This document shows positions 1 through 8,930 of a stretch of 32,947 bases of DNA, piece after piece; positions within the stretch are counted from its first letter, which is position 1; every line of letters begins with the position of its first letter. The DNA lies in contig RDXG01000206.1 of assembly GCA_004292785.1 (NCBI GenBank), positions 1 through 32,947 of the forward strand, written 5' to 3'. Source of the DNA: Bacteroidota bacterium. GTDB lineage: Bacteria > Bacteroidota > Bacteroidia > Cytophagales > Thermoflexibacteraceae. The translations under genes and the position numbers were made by a program. Below the pieces are notes generated by a model. The model had not been told where the DNA came from. It saw only the letters and a list, made by a program, of their open reading frames with translations, and did no database searches.

Positions 1-93
1 TTCGATGATCGCAGAAAGTAGTTTTTTAGCAATGTTGGTGTCTTCTAACAAAAACTTAAAAAAAGTATCGTAAATTGGATTGGCTATTTGCAT
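1..93 (-). CDS. Partial N-terminus of a conserved Bacteroidota protein, possibly Rpn/PD-(D/E)XK nuclease-like; runs off the left edge
   Basis: Reverse strand from ATG at 93 is open to the edge: MQIANPIYDTFFKFLLEDTNIAKKLLSAIIE, resembling the N-terminus of Rpn-like proteins. Confidence 0.55.
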   Translation of the reverse strand, partial: MQIANPIYDTFFKFLLEDTNIAKKLLSAIIE

Positions 94-171
94 ATTTTTG
101 TTGGTTACTTGTCGAAATTGTAAAAGCATACATTTTTTAATTAAGAAAACCCCAAAAATGTATGCTTTTTG

Positions 172-1137
172 CTAATAATACGCTTCTTTTTCCAAATAAT
201 ATTGGACATAATCCTCTACCCCGTCTTCAAGCGTGCAAAAAGGACGTGTATAACCCGCAGCTTTGAGTTTGCTCATATTTGCTTCCGTAAAATATTGGTA
301 TTTTTCACGAATATCGGCAGGCATATCAATAAAACGAATGTCGGGTTTTATGGAAAGTGCATCAAAAGTAGCTTTTGCCAAATCCAAAAAAGTTCGAGCT
401 TTTCCTGTTCCCAAATTGAAAATACCACCTTTTTCTTGATTTTCCATCAAAAATAAGCAAATATCAATGACATCTTTGACATAGACAAAATCCCGTAATT
501 GATTGCCATCTTCGTACTTTTCGTGATGCGATTTGAACAAATTGACATAACCATTTGCCTTAATTTGTTTAAAAGAATGGAAAATAACCGAAGCCATGCG
601 GCTTTTGTGATATTCATTCGGACCGTACACATTAAAAAACTTCAGACCTGCCCAATAAGGTGGTTTTTGGCTTTGTTCGAGTACCCACAAATCAAAAATT
701 TGTTTGGATTGTCCGTAAGGATTGAGTGGGGCAAGTTTTGGAATTTGCTTTTCGTCGTCTTTGTAACCCAATTCTCCTGCACCATAAGTAGAAGCAGAAG
801 AGGCATATACCAAAGGAATATCATATTTGACACAAGCCTGCCAAATCTTTTTGGAATATTTGACATTGAGTTCTTCAAAAATTTCAGCATCAAATTCGGT
901 GGTATCTGTTCTTGCTCCCAAATGAAAGATAAAAATTACCGTTTGATGATTTTGGTCGAGCCATTCAAAAAACTCGTTTCTATTGACTTTTTGACTAACC
1001 TCTTTGCCGTCCAGATTTCGTTCTTTGATTGGATTGTCAAAATTATCTACGGCTATGATGTCTGTATAACCTTGTTTGAGCAAAAGGCTCACCATACAAC
1101 TTCCTATAAAACCTGCTGCTCCTGTAACTACGATCAT
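172..1137 (-). CDS. hldD: ADP-L-glycero-D-manno-heptose-6-epimerase-like NAD-dependent epimerase
   Basis: Rossmann GAAGFIGS, YxxxK motif (YGQSK), FNVYGPNEYHK and GNQLRDFVYVKD typical of HldD/RfaD. Confidence 0.85.
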   Translation of the reverse strand: MIVVTGAAGFIGSCMVSLLLKQGYTDIIAVDNFDNPIKERNLDGKEVSQKVNRNEFFEWLDQNHQTVIFIFHLGARTDTTEFDAEIFEELNVKYSKKIWQACVKYDIPLVYASSASTYGAGELGYKDDEKQIPKLAPLNPYGQSKQIFDLWVLEQSQKPPYWAGLKFFNVYGPNEYHKSRMASVIFHSFKQIKANGYVNLFKSHHEKYEDGNQLRDFVYVKDVIDICLFLMENQEKGGIFNLGTGKARTFLDLAKATFDALSIKPDIRFIDMPADIREKYQYFTEANMSKLKAAGYTRPFCTLEDGVEDYVQYYLEKEAYY

Positions 1138-1158
1138 ATTGTGCTAAAAAATTTTGTG

Positions 1159-1166
1159 CAAATATA
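1159..1166 (-). promoter_or_regulatory. Bacteroidota -7 box (TATATTTG) upstream of hldD
   Basis: CAAATATA on + strand about 22 nt upstream of the start codon. Confidence 0.45.
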
Positions 1167-1366
1167 CAAAAAAACGTTTCTACTAAATTTTCTTTGCTAA
1201 TTTAATACAAAAAAAATCAAAAATCATTTTATAGAAAAAATTTAACAAGAAAAAATATTTGAAAACAAATTTGCCAAACCTTTAAAGATTTTGCAAATCT
1301 GAAACCAATTATTTTTAAGAATAAAAAGAAAATCGTTGCAAAACGCTAAAATTATCAAGCAATCAT

Positions 1367-1374
1367 TATCTTTG
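1367..1374 (+). promoter_or_regulatory. Bacteroidota -7 box (TATCTTTG) upstream of OmpH gene
   Basis: TATCTTTG about 50 nt upstream of GTG start at 1426. Confidence 0.55.
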
Positions 1375-1425
1375 CAAAATTTTGAAATTTAATAAATTGA
1401 TCACAAACTTATAAATTTTTTTCTA

Positions 1426-2067
1426 GTGAAAAATCTATCACTAATTTTGAATGGCGTTCTAGCCCTTGCGGTAGCAGTTTTGTACTACCTACATTTTTCT
1501 TCCAAAGGAACAGCCGATGTTTCTTCTGATTCTGCCCCTGTTCAACAAGGCGATTTGACGATTGCCTATGTAAATTCAGATTCTTTGTTGAATAACTACT
1601 CTATGTTTGAGGATATGCGCAAAGAATTAGACGAAAAACGCGCCAAAGCTGAAGATCAACTCATGAAAAGAGGCAGACTTTTGCAAGGCGAAGTAGAAAG
1701 TTTCCGCAGAAGAGCAAGCGCAGGCATGGTTTCTAACAATGAAATGAAACAAAAAGAACAAGAATTGATGCAAAAAGAACAAGAAATCATGGAATTTCGC
1801 CAAACGGTTGCTGCTGGTTTGATGGAAGAAGAAAAGTTGATCAACAACAAAATCTATGATAGTTTGGTAGAATACTTGAAAGAGTACAACAAAGACAAAA
1901 AATACAGCTACATTTTTAACTACACCAAAGGCGGCGCGATTTTCTTGCCAAAAGAAGGCGCAGAAGTTACCAATGAAGTTTTGAAGGGTTTGAACGAAAA
2001 ATATAAAGCCTCAAAAACCACTTCTGACGCTAAAAAAGACGATCAGGAAAAAAAAGATAAAAAATAA
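1426..2067 (+). CDS. OmpH/Skp family outer membrane protein chaperone
   Basis: N-terminal TM/signal, IAYVNSDSLL start of the mature domain, coiled-coil EKRAKAEDQL...KEQELMQKEQEI; GTG start. Confidence 0.8.
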   Translation: MKNLSLILNGVLALAVAVLYYLHFSSKGTADVSSDSAPVQQGDLTIAYVNSDSLLNNYSMFEDMRKELDEKRAKAEDQLMKRGRLLQGEVESFRRRASAGMVSNNEMKQKEQELMQKEQEIMEFRQTVAAGLMEEEKLINNKIYDSLVEYLKEYNKDKKYSYIFNYTKGGAIFLPKEGAEVTNEVLKGLNEKYKASKTTSDAKKDDQEKKDKK

Positions 2068-2111
2068 TTAAAAATTTTCTTGAAATGTTTTGCAAATTAA
2101 AAAACTAATTT

Positions 2112-2119
2112 TACCTTTG
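2112..2119 (+). promoter_or_regulatory. Bacteroidota -7 box (TACCTTTG) upstream of tRNA-Thr
   Basis: TACCTTTG 17 nt before the tRNA 5' end. Confidence 0.55.
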
Positions 2120-2136
2120 CAACACAATTCAAGTAA

Positions 2137-2209
<73 letters not shown>

Positions 2210-2214
2210 CTTTT

Positions 2215-2247
2215 AAGCAAAAACCAAAAAGTTTTTGCTTTTTTTTA
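2215..2247 (+). terminator. Rho-independent terminator after tRNA-Thr
   Basis: AAGCAAAAAC-caaaaa-GTTTTTGCTT followed by a T tract. Confidence 0.8.
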
Positions 2248-2250
2248 TGC

Positions 2251-3135
2251 CTAAAAATACAAATTATGCCAAATCCAACCTTGCAAATGATTGTATTCCA
2301 AAGTAGGAGCAGGCAAATGAATCATATTAACCAAAGAAAATATTTTTTTCAGAAATTTGTTTTTGGTTGGAATATGCCCCAAATGAATGTCCAAACCCAC
2401 AAAAAAACGTCTGTAAGGCACAAGATCAACTGCTAAATTTTGAGAATCTTGGGCATACAACATATTGCTTCCAGAATAACCAAACGCCAAATTCAGATAT
2501 TTAAACGCCTTTTTTTTAGTAAAAGCATACAAATCGATGCTGTACCAATACGTTTGTCCGTTGTAATCTTTGAGAACCTGCTCCAAAAAACTTTTTCCCA
2601 AAGTATTTGGGCGTTGTGAAGCAAAATTACTTGTATGAAAAGAAAATTTTGGGTAAATTCTTTGTTCTTTCCACAAAAAATATTGACTTGCAAAAAGCGC
2701 AGAACCAGAAAAATTTGCCAATAAATCTCCCCAACTTGCGCCGTAGTTAGCTGAATATCCATCAAAAATTTCAATAGGCGAAAGCATCAGAAAACTTGCG
2801 CTACTTGCATAAAAAACCGCTTTTTTTTCAGAAATTCCTGTGTTTTTTAGGGCATCAAAAGCAAAATTTGTGAGTTGGTAAGTGCTAAAACTATGTCCGA
2901 GTTTGTCCATTTGTTGCCATTCCAAATTATCGTTGAACCAACGAAAAGATTGGCGAGGTGAGTTGGCATACCAAAGCTCTGAAAGCCCGATCATGCTTGC
3001 GGTATAACCTACGCCTGACCAAATTGCCAAACGTTTGAATTTTTGAGAAGAAATACTGTCTGTTTGGGCAAAAATTGGGCAAACAAACAAAATTTTTATG
3101 GCAAAAATTAGGAAAAATACTTGTTCTTTTTTCAT
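2251..3135 (-). CDS. DUF2279-like periplasmic/membrane protein
   Basis: Signal peptide; W...QQMDKLGHSFSTYQ, SPIEIFDGYSANYGASWGD motifs typical of DUF2279. Confidence 0.7.
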   Translation of the reverse strand: MKKEQVFFLIFAIKILFVCPIFAQTDSISSQKFKRLAIWSGVGYTASMIGLSELWYANSPRQSFRWFNDNLEWQQMDKLGHSFSTYQLTNFAFDALKNTGISEKKAVFYASSASFLMLSPIEIFDGYSANYGASWGDLLANFSGSALFASQYFLWKEQRIYPKFSFHTSNFASQRPNTLGKSFLEQVLKDYNGQTYWYSIDLYAFTKKKAFKYLNLAFGYSGSNMLYAQDSQNLAVDLVPYRRFFVGLDIHLGHIPTKNKFLKKIFSLVNMIHLPAPTLEYNHLQGWIWHNLYF

Positions 3136-3373
3136 AAATAAATTTACGAAAAAATACTAGATTTGGTATAAAAAAAAATTGTCTATCAATTTTACTTTTT
3201 TTATAACAAATATACGAAATTGAGTATCCAATTAAAATTAGTTATGATTATTTTATTAAGTAAATACTTGATAATCAGATTTATACGAGACTTTCGAGGT
3301 GTCGGATAATTGTGCATAATTACTTGTTCACAAAAAAAAACTGTTTAAAGAACGTAATTTTAATTTAGCTTGT

Positions 3374-3381
3374 TATCTTTG
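3374..3381 (+). promoter_or_regulatory. Bacteroidota -7 box (TATCTTTG) for PBP2 gene
   Basis: TATCTTTG overlaps the 5' end of the ORF-caller start, implying a downstream real start. Confidence 0.55.
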
Positions 3382-3432
3382 CATTATTATACACCAAAAA
3401 ATTACAGACTTCTAAAAATTAAGCTATTTTAC

Positions 3433-5427
3433 GTGGACATAAGAGCAATTTTTGTAATATTTGCTATCGTACTGGTATCTGCTATTTTTGCAATAAAATT
3501 ATTTTCTATTCAAATTTTTAGCAACGGTTACGAAGAAGAAGCCAAAAATAATGTGGTAGAAAGAGTCAGAACCATTCCACGTAGAGGGATGATTTATGAT
3601 AGGGATAACAATTTGATTGTAGCCAACGAATATAGTTATGAACTGATGGTTAAGCCCAGAGAGTTTAAGTTAGCCAAAAATACGAATGATTCTTTGCGTT
3701 TTTGCGAAATTTTTTCACTTTCTATAGAAGAATTGCGTAACAAATTGTTTAGAGCCAGACGTTATGCCCCTTATTTACCAACTGTTTTAAAAAAACAAAT
3801 TGATTCCGAAAGTTTTGCTATGATTCAGGACAGAATCACGGACTATCCAGGACTAAGTTATCAGGCAAGAACGATCAGACGTTATCAAACAACGCATTTT
3901 GCGAGTGGTTTGGGATTTATTAGAGAAATTGATAATGAGTCTTTAGAAGATAAGAAATCAGACGACTATGAGCCAGGTGATTTGATCGGGAAAGCAGGCA
4001 TAGAAGCTAGCTATGAAAAATATTTGCGTGGTACACCAGGTTTTAAATATATTTTGCTTAATGTAAATCGAGTAGAAAAAGGTAGATTTAATGGTGGAAA
4101 AGACGATAAAAGCGCAATGGCAGGATCAAATCTTACTACTTCTATCCAAATGGATTTGCAAACATACGGAGAAGAACTGATGCAAAATAAAATAGGAAGT
4201 ATTGTAGCAATAGAACCTGAGACAGGCGAAATTTTAGCTTTGGTTTCTGCGCCAACCTACGATCCAAATTTGCTTTCAGGAAAAGGAAGAGAAGTAACAG
4301 CAAATTATCATCAACTGCTCAATGATATAGACAAACCTATGTTTAACAGAGCAACTATGGCACTCTATCCGCCAGGATCAACCATAAAAACTGTGCAATC
4401 CATCATTGCTGTTGGCATGGGAGCAGTAGATTTCACGCAACGTTTTTCTTGCGCCAAAAATCTTGTCAAATGCCATGGACATCCGTCGCCTGTGGATATT
4501 GCAGGCTCTATCCAATATTCTTGTAATCCATATTATCATCAATTATTCCGTAGAATATTGAACCACCAAGACGAACGAGCTGAAACTCCACGAAAAGGTT
4601 TGAAAGTTTGGAATGAATATATGAAACGTTTTGGTTTAGGCAGAAAATTAAATACGGATTTGTTTATGGAAAAAGCTGGGCGTATTCCTAGCCCAGAATA
4701 TTATGATCGCAAATTTCAAACCACTGCTTGGCACAGGTCTAGCATTTATTCTTTGAGTATTGGGCAAGGTGAAATGGGAACTACGCCTTTGCAAATGGCA
4801 AATATTGCTGCAATTATTGCCAATAGAGGTTATTATCGAATTCCGCATATTGTAAAAGCAATAGACGGAGATACTTCTTTGATTGACAAACGTCTAAGAG
4901 AAAAAATTACGGTCATGCCCGATAGTTCTGTAATAAACGGAAAAGAGTTGTTCGAACCCGTAGTAAATGCTATGGAAAGAGTTTTGACCGCAGGAACAGC
5001 CAGTAGAGGACAACTTCATGGAGTTCAAATTTGTGGAAAAACAGGAACAGCACAAAACTCACAAGGCGAAGATCACTCGGTTTTTATTGCTTTTGCTCCA
5101 AAGATTAACCCCAAAATTGCAATTGCTGTGTACATAGAAAATGCAGGTTTTGGTGGTACTTGGGCAGCTCCAATTGCAAGTTTGATGATTGAAAAGTACC
5201 TAAAAAAAGAAGTCAAGCGAAAAGCTTTGGAAAAATCGATCATAGAAAAAAACTTTATCATTCTTAAAAAGGACAGAAAGAAAAAGATAACTCCTACCGT
5301 TGTGGAAAATTTGCAACGTTTGGCAGTTACTCCTGTAAAAGACAGCAAACCAAAAGATATTCCTTCAGAAAAAAAGGCTGTACCTACTTCTTCAATAGCA
5401 GTTTTGCCAAAAAGTGAAAAAAAATAA
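3433..5427 (+). CDS. mrdA: Penicillin-binding protein 2 (transpeptidase)
   Basis: N-terminal TM; RRGMIYDRDNNLIVAN; STIK (YPPGSTIK) nucleophile motif, KTGTAQ motif; start re-assigned to GTG 3433 (ORF 3370 begins over a promoter). Confidence 0.85.
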   Translation: MDIRAIFVIFAIVLVSAIFAIKLFSIQIFSNGYEEEAKNNVVERVRTIPRRGMIYDRDNNLIVANEYSYELMVKPREFKLAKNTNDSLRFCEIFSLSIEELRNKLFRARRYAPYLPTVLKKQIDSESFAMIQDRITDYPGLSYQARTIRRYQTTHFASGLGFIREIDNESLEDKKSDDYEPGDLIGKAGIEASYEKYLRGTPGFKYILLNVNRVEKGRFNGGKDDKSAMAGSNLTTSIQMDLQTYGEELMQNKIGSIVAIEPETGEILALVSAPTYDPNLLSGKGREVTANYHQLLNDIDKPMFNRATMALYPPGSTIKTVQSIIAVGMGAVDFTQRFSCAKNLVKCHGHPSPVDIAGSIQYSCNPYYHQLFRRILNHQDERAETPRKGLKVWNEYMKRFGLGRKLNTDLFMEKAGRIPSPEYYDRKFQTTAWHRSSIYSLSIGQGEMGTTPLQMANIAAIIANRGYYRIPHIVKAIDGDTSLIDKRLREKITVMPDSSVINGKELFEPVVNAMERVLTAGTASRGQLHGVQICGKTGTAQNSQGEDHSVFIAFAPKINPKIAIAVYIENAGFGGTWAAPIASLMIEKYLKKEVKRKALEKSIIEKNFIILKKDRKKKITPTVVENLQRLAVTPVKDSKPKDIPSEKKAVPTSSIAVLPKSEKK

Positions 5428-5477
5428 TGTTTTTTTAATAAAACGTAAAAAAATATTATTTCTTTCACTCCCTTGTT

Positions 5478-5485
5478 TATATTTG
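5478..5485 (+). promoter_or_regulatory. Bacteroidota -7 box (TATATTTG) for polyprenyl synthetase
   Basis: TATATTTG 17 nt before ATG at 5503. Confidence 0.45.
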
Positions 5486-5502
5486 TGCAAAAAATAGTAA
5501 AT

Positions 5503-6477
5503 ATGAAGACAGACATCAAAACCATTCGCCAGCCAATAGATCATGAAATGACCGAATTTGAGGAAAAATTTAAGGATTACATGAAATCTAAAATTTGGTT
5601 AGTCAATAAAATTATGACTTACATTGTTGACAGAAAAGGCAAGCAAATGCGACCTATGTTTGTTTTTTTGACCGCAGGAACTTGCGGACAAATTTCTGAA
5701 GCCACTTATAGAGGGGCAGCCCTAATCGAATTGTTGCACACCGCCACACTTTTGCATGACGACGTGGTAGATGACTCAAATTATAGACGTAGTTTTTTTT
5801 CGGTAAATGCCATTTGGAAAAACAAAATTGCAGTTTTGGCAGGCGATTATTTGCTCTCAAAAGGTTTGTTACTTTCCATTGATCATGACGATTTTGCTTT
5901 GCTTAAAATTGTGTCAAAAGCAGTTAGAGAAATGAGTGAAGGCGAAATTTTGCAGTTAGAAAAAGCCCGAACTTTGGACATTACCGAAGAAATTTATTTT
6001 GAAGTAATTCGAATGAAAACCGCAACTTTAATAGAGGCTTGTTGTGCTGTAGGAGCTTCTTCTGTAGGTGCAAATCCTGATTATGTAAGTAAAATGGCTG
6101 TTTTTGGAGAAAAAATAGGCATTGCCTTCCAAATTAAAGATGATTTGTTTGATTATGGTGAAGTAGAAATTGGAAAACCGCGCGGAATTGACATCAAAGA
6201 AAAAAAAATGACCTTGCCTTTAATTCACGCACTCAACAAATCTGACAAAACAAGCAAAAACAAAATAATTAATTTGATCAAAAACGAAAGTGATAATCCC
6301 AAAAAGGTAGCTGAAGTCATTGATTTTGTCAAAAAATCTGATGGATTGAATTACGCCATCAAAAAAATGGAAGAATTTATTGTAGAAGCAGACACAATTT
6401 TGGCAACCTTTCCAGAATCAAGTTTCAAAACTTCTTTACAGCAGCTGGTCAGATATACGATTGAAAGAAGTAGATAA
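5503..6477 (+). CDS. Polyprenyl (octaprenyl-type) diphosphate synthase
   Basis: GKQMRPMFVFL, LLHDDVVDDSNYRR (first Asp-rich motif), FQIKDDLFDY (second Asp-rich motif); ATG 5503 preferred over 5473. Confidence 0.9.
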   Translation: MKTDIKTIRQPIDHEMTEFEEKFKDYMKSKIWLVNKIMTYIVDRKGKQMRPMFVFLTAGTCGQISEATYRGAALIELLHTATLLHDDVVDDSNYRRSFFSVNAIWKNKIAVLAGDYLLSKGLLLSIDHDDFALLKIVSKAVREMSEGEILQLEKARTLDITEEIYFEVIRMKTATLIEACCAVGASSVGANPDYVSKMAVFGEKIGIAFQIKDDLFDYGEVEIGKPRGIDIKEKKMTLPLIHALNKSDKTSKNKIINLIKNESDNPKKVAEVIDFVKKSDGLNYAIKKMEEFIVEADTILATFPESSFKTSLQQLVRYTIERSR

Positions 6478-6481
6478 AAAA

Positions 6482-6507
6482 AAGCAAGACTTTTTAGGGT
6501 CTTGCTT
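6482..6507 (+). terminator. Hairpin terminator after polyprenyl synthase gene
   Basis: AAGCAAGAC-tttttagg-GTCTTGCTT. Confidence 0.6.
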
Positions 6508-6509
6508 GG

Positions 6510-6583
6510 TGGAGAATATCGGACTTGAACCGATTACCTTTTGCATGCCATGCAAACGCTCTAGCCAGATGAGCTAATCCCCC
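6510..6583 (-). tRNA. tRNA-Ala (anticodon GGC)
   Basis: Reverse strand GGGGGAT...TTTGC-ATGGCAT-GCAAA...GGTTCAAGTCC...ATTCTCC-A, CCA encoded at 6507-6509. Confidence 0.93.
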
Positions 6584-6594
6584 ATAATCTGATG

Positions 6595-6602
6595 CAAATA
6601 TA
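6595..6602 (-). promoter_or_regulatory. Bacteroidota -7 box (TATATTTG) for tRNA-Ala
   Basis: CAAATATA on + strand 12 nt upstream of the tRNA 5' end. Confidence 0.5.
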
Positions 6603-6624
6603 AATATTTTTCTTAGAAAAAAAA

Positions 6625-6656
6625 TTTAACGCCGTAATTTTATTTATGGCGTTAAA
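6625..6656 (-). terminator. Terminator of rpsP
   Basis: TTTAACGCC/GGCGTTAAA stem followed by a T-rich tract on the minus strand. Confidence 0.75.
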
Positions 6657-6662
6657 CAAAAT

Positions 6663-7193
6663 TTATGCTTGTGGCTCTTCTTGAACTTCAGGCGTAGCGT
6701 CGGCTTTTACTTGTTCTGCAAGTTTGGCAGCAGCATCTGCTTGTTTTTTCTGAATAGCATCAATTCTAGCTTGATTTACTTTTACTTCAGCAGCAAATTT
6801 GGCACTCTTATCTGTGCTTTTTGCTTGGCTTAATTTGCCTGCAACTGCTTGCAATTTAGCCAATTTTGCACTTTTCCATTCAGCAAGTTTGGCATCAGCT
6901 TGTTCTTGGGTAATGGCTTTTTTGTTTACACCAATTTGCAAGTGTTTTCTGAACAACAAACCTTCTTCAGAAAGCAAATGACGAACTGATTCGGTAGGTT
7001 GCGCACCTGTCATTAACCATTTGAAAGCACTTTCTTGATCAATTTCAAACAAAACAGGGTTCAAATTTGGGTTAAAAGTACCTAATCTTTCAATGAATCT
7101 ACCATCACGTGGTGATTTTGAGTTGGCTACTACAACATTGTAAATAGCGTTTCTTTTACGACCTCTACGGGCTAATCTGATTTTTACAGACAT
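6663..7193 (-). CDS. rpsP: 30S ribosomal protein S16 with extended Ala/Lys-rich C-terminus
   Basis: MSVKIRLARRGRKRNAIYNVVVANSKSPRDGRFIERLGTFNP; start at 7193 rather than 7229. Confidence 0.95.
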   Translation of the reverse strand: MSVKIRLARRGRKRNAIYNVVVANSKSPRDGRFIERLGTFNPNLNPVLFEIDQESAFKWLMTGAQPTESVRHLLSEEGLLFRKHLQIGVNKKAITQEQADAKLAEWKSAKLAKLQAVAGKLSQAKSTDKSAKFAAEVKVNQARIDAIQKKQADAAAKLAEQVKADATPEVQEEPQA

Positions 7194-7320
7194 ATCAATA
7201 TATAAATTTAGATAGAACACGTCTATCAATTGGGTTGCAAAAATACTATTTTTTTATTGAAAACAAAAATAATTCAAAATATTTTGCTTGTTTTGTTTCC
7301 TAATTTTTTTTCTAAGAAAA

Positions 7321-8058
7321 ATGAAAATTATTTTATTGTTATCTTTTATTCTTTTTAACATTTTTGCACAAGATATTTACGCGCAAAAGAAAAAGGTAAA
7401 ATCGTTTTCCAAAGTAAAAATACTCGCCATTGACGCAGGACATGGTGGGCTTGACAATGGCTGTTCGGGCAAAAAAATCAAGGAAAAAACGATCAATTTT
7501 GCGGTTTCACAATTACTTGGCAATATGATTAAAAAAAAATATCCAAACATTAAAATTGTATATACTCGAACTAAAGATCAATATTTGAGTATTGATCAAA
7601 GAGTTCAGACTGCCCACCAAGCAAAAGCCGATTTGTTAATTTCTATTCACACCAACCATGAAAATAGCAGAAAAGTGAAGGGAACGGAAACCTTTATTTT
7701 TGCCGAAGGAAAACCGACCAGAATTGTCATTGAAACCAAAAAAAAAGGTAAAAAGAAGAAAACTATTAAAATTATTCCCGCAGCAAAATCGCCAAAAAAT
7801 AAAATTGCACTGAAAAGAAGTGAAGATTTGGCTAAAAAAATTGAATTGGAATATGTCAAACAAATTAAAAGAAATAGTAGAGGCGTAAAAAAAAGACCGC
7901 TAAAAATATTAAGAATTAGCAAAATGCCTGCGGTTTTAACAGAATTAGGTTTTTTGTCAAATTCAGAAGAAGAAGTTTATTTGTCTTCCAAAAAAGGGCA
8001 AGAACAACTCGCAAAAACCATTTTTACTGCTTTCGAACAATATTTGAAAGGCAAATAA
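7321..8058 (+). CDS. N-acetylmuramoyl-L-alanine amidase (Amidase_3)
   Basis: ILAIDAGHGGLDNGCSG, ISIHTNHENS, PAVLTELGFLSN motifs; signal peptide from MKIILLLSF. Confidence 0.9.
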   Translation: MKIILLLSFILFNIFAQDIYAQKKKVKSFSKVKILAIDAGHGGLDNGCSGKKIKEKTINFAVSQLLGNMIKKKYPNIKIVYTRTKDQYLSIDQRVQTAHQAKADLLISIHTNHENSRKVKGTETFIFAEGKPTRIVIETKKKGKKKKTIKIIPAAKSPKNKIALKRSEDLAKKIELEYVKQIKRNSRGVKKRPLKILRISKMPAVLTELGFLSNSEEEVYLSSKKGQEQLAKTIFTAFEQYLKGK

Positions 8059-8059
8059 A

Positions 8060-8092
8060 AAAAATATCATTTTTTAGAGAAATGGTATTTCT
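8060..8092. repeat. Dispersed 33-bp palindrome copy 1 (13-7-13)
   Basis: AAAAATATCATTT-TTTAGAG-AAATGGTATTTCT; left arm has two differences from AGAAATACCATTT; begins 1 nt after the amidase stop. Confidence 0.8.
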
Positions 8093-8107
8093 GAACAATT
8101 TTTTTGC

Positions 8108-8205
8108 TTTCTCAAAACCAAGAAGCAACAGGGTTTTGAGAAACCCTTGTGGCAGGTTTGAGAACCTGTCACCACATAAAAATTATCCGATGGTTTTTTG
8201 AGAAA
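8108..8205. repeat. Nested inverted-repeat structure enclosing two hairpins
   Basis: Outer TTTCTCAAAACCA ... TGGTTTTTTGAGAAA; inner GGGTTTTGAGAAACCC (8131-8146) and GTGGCAGGTT-TGAG-AACCTGTCAC (8149-8172). Confidence 0.75.
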
Positions 8206-8255
8206 GTATTTGTCAGTTAGGAAAATTTCAATTATGTTCGCAAAAAAATAAAATT

Positions 8256-8879
8256 ATGCTAATAACTAAGGAAGATTTTTTTGTTTTGAACAAATAACTT
8301 GAAAGTCAAAGTAGGCATTTGGCTTTGGAATATTATCAAGGAAAAATTATTCCTAAAACCGATTCTGAACCTTTATTTGTCCTTGATTTAGCAGTTATCA
8401 AACAACATCTTCATCAAATTGCGCTTATGACTTCCAAAAAACATAGCAAAATTAGTACAGAATTGATCGGAGTTTTTAATAATTTTACCCAAGAAAACGA
8501 AAATTACGAAGTTTTTGATAGTAATTTGATGGTATTTTTGGAGGCTTTGGAAAGTTATGTTTATCCTGATATGACGGTGGCGCACAGTCAAAACCAAATT
8601 TTTGTTGGCGAAATGTTGAAAAATCCTTTGATGGTGGCGGAAGTTTTGTCGGATAGCACAGAAAAAAAAGATCGAACTCTCAAAAAAGATGCTTATTTGG
8701 CTTGCGATTCTTTGCAAGATTATTTGATGATCGAACAAAATTTTTTGCAAGTAATTCATTATTTCAGACTCGAAAACGTTTGGCAATCAAGCACTTACCA
8801 ATCTATTGACGATCAAATTATTTTTGCAGGTATTCCTTTTGTTTTAGATTTGAAAAAGATTTATAGAAGAGTTTTATAG
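8256..8879 (+). pseudogene. Uma2-family (DUF820, PD-(D/E)XK-like) endonuclease with in-frame TAA at 8295
   Basis: ATG 8256 in the same frame as ORF 8319: MLITKEDFFVLNK*LESQSRHLALEYYQGKIIPK...YVYPDMTV...PLMVAEVLSDSTEKKDRTLKKDAYL; Uma2 motifs downstream retained. Confidence 0.7.
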
Positions 8880-8880
8880 T

Positions 8881-8913
8881 AGAAATACCATTTCTTAGAG
8901 AAATAGTATTTCT
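8881..8913. repeat. Dispersed 33-bp palindrome copy 2 (13-7-13)
   Basis: AGAAATACCATTT-CTTAGAG-AAATAGTATTTCT; begins 1 nt after the Uma2 stop. Confidence 0.85.
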
Positions 8914-8930
8914 GAACATTATTTTTTTGA

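Noticed and set aside
499-1200. 233-aa + strand ORF antisense to hldD
   Set aside because: Shadow ORF with low-complexity Phe/Ile composition over a well-supported epimerase.
1200-1420. AT-rich hldD/ompH intergenic region considered for an ncRNA
   Set aside because: Only promoter-like boxes visible; no convincing hairpin pairing.
5073-5525. 150-aa minus-strand ORF over the end of PBP2
   Set aside because: Phe/Ser-rich reverse translation of an A-rich coding strand; no independent signal.
6663-6860. Ala/Lys-rich C-terminal extension of S16 considered unusual
   Set aside because: Extended S16 tails are common in Bacteroidota.
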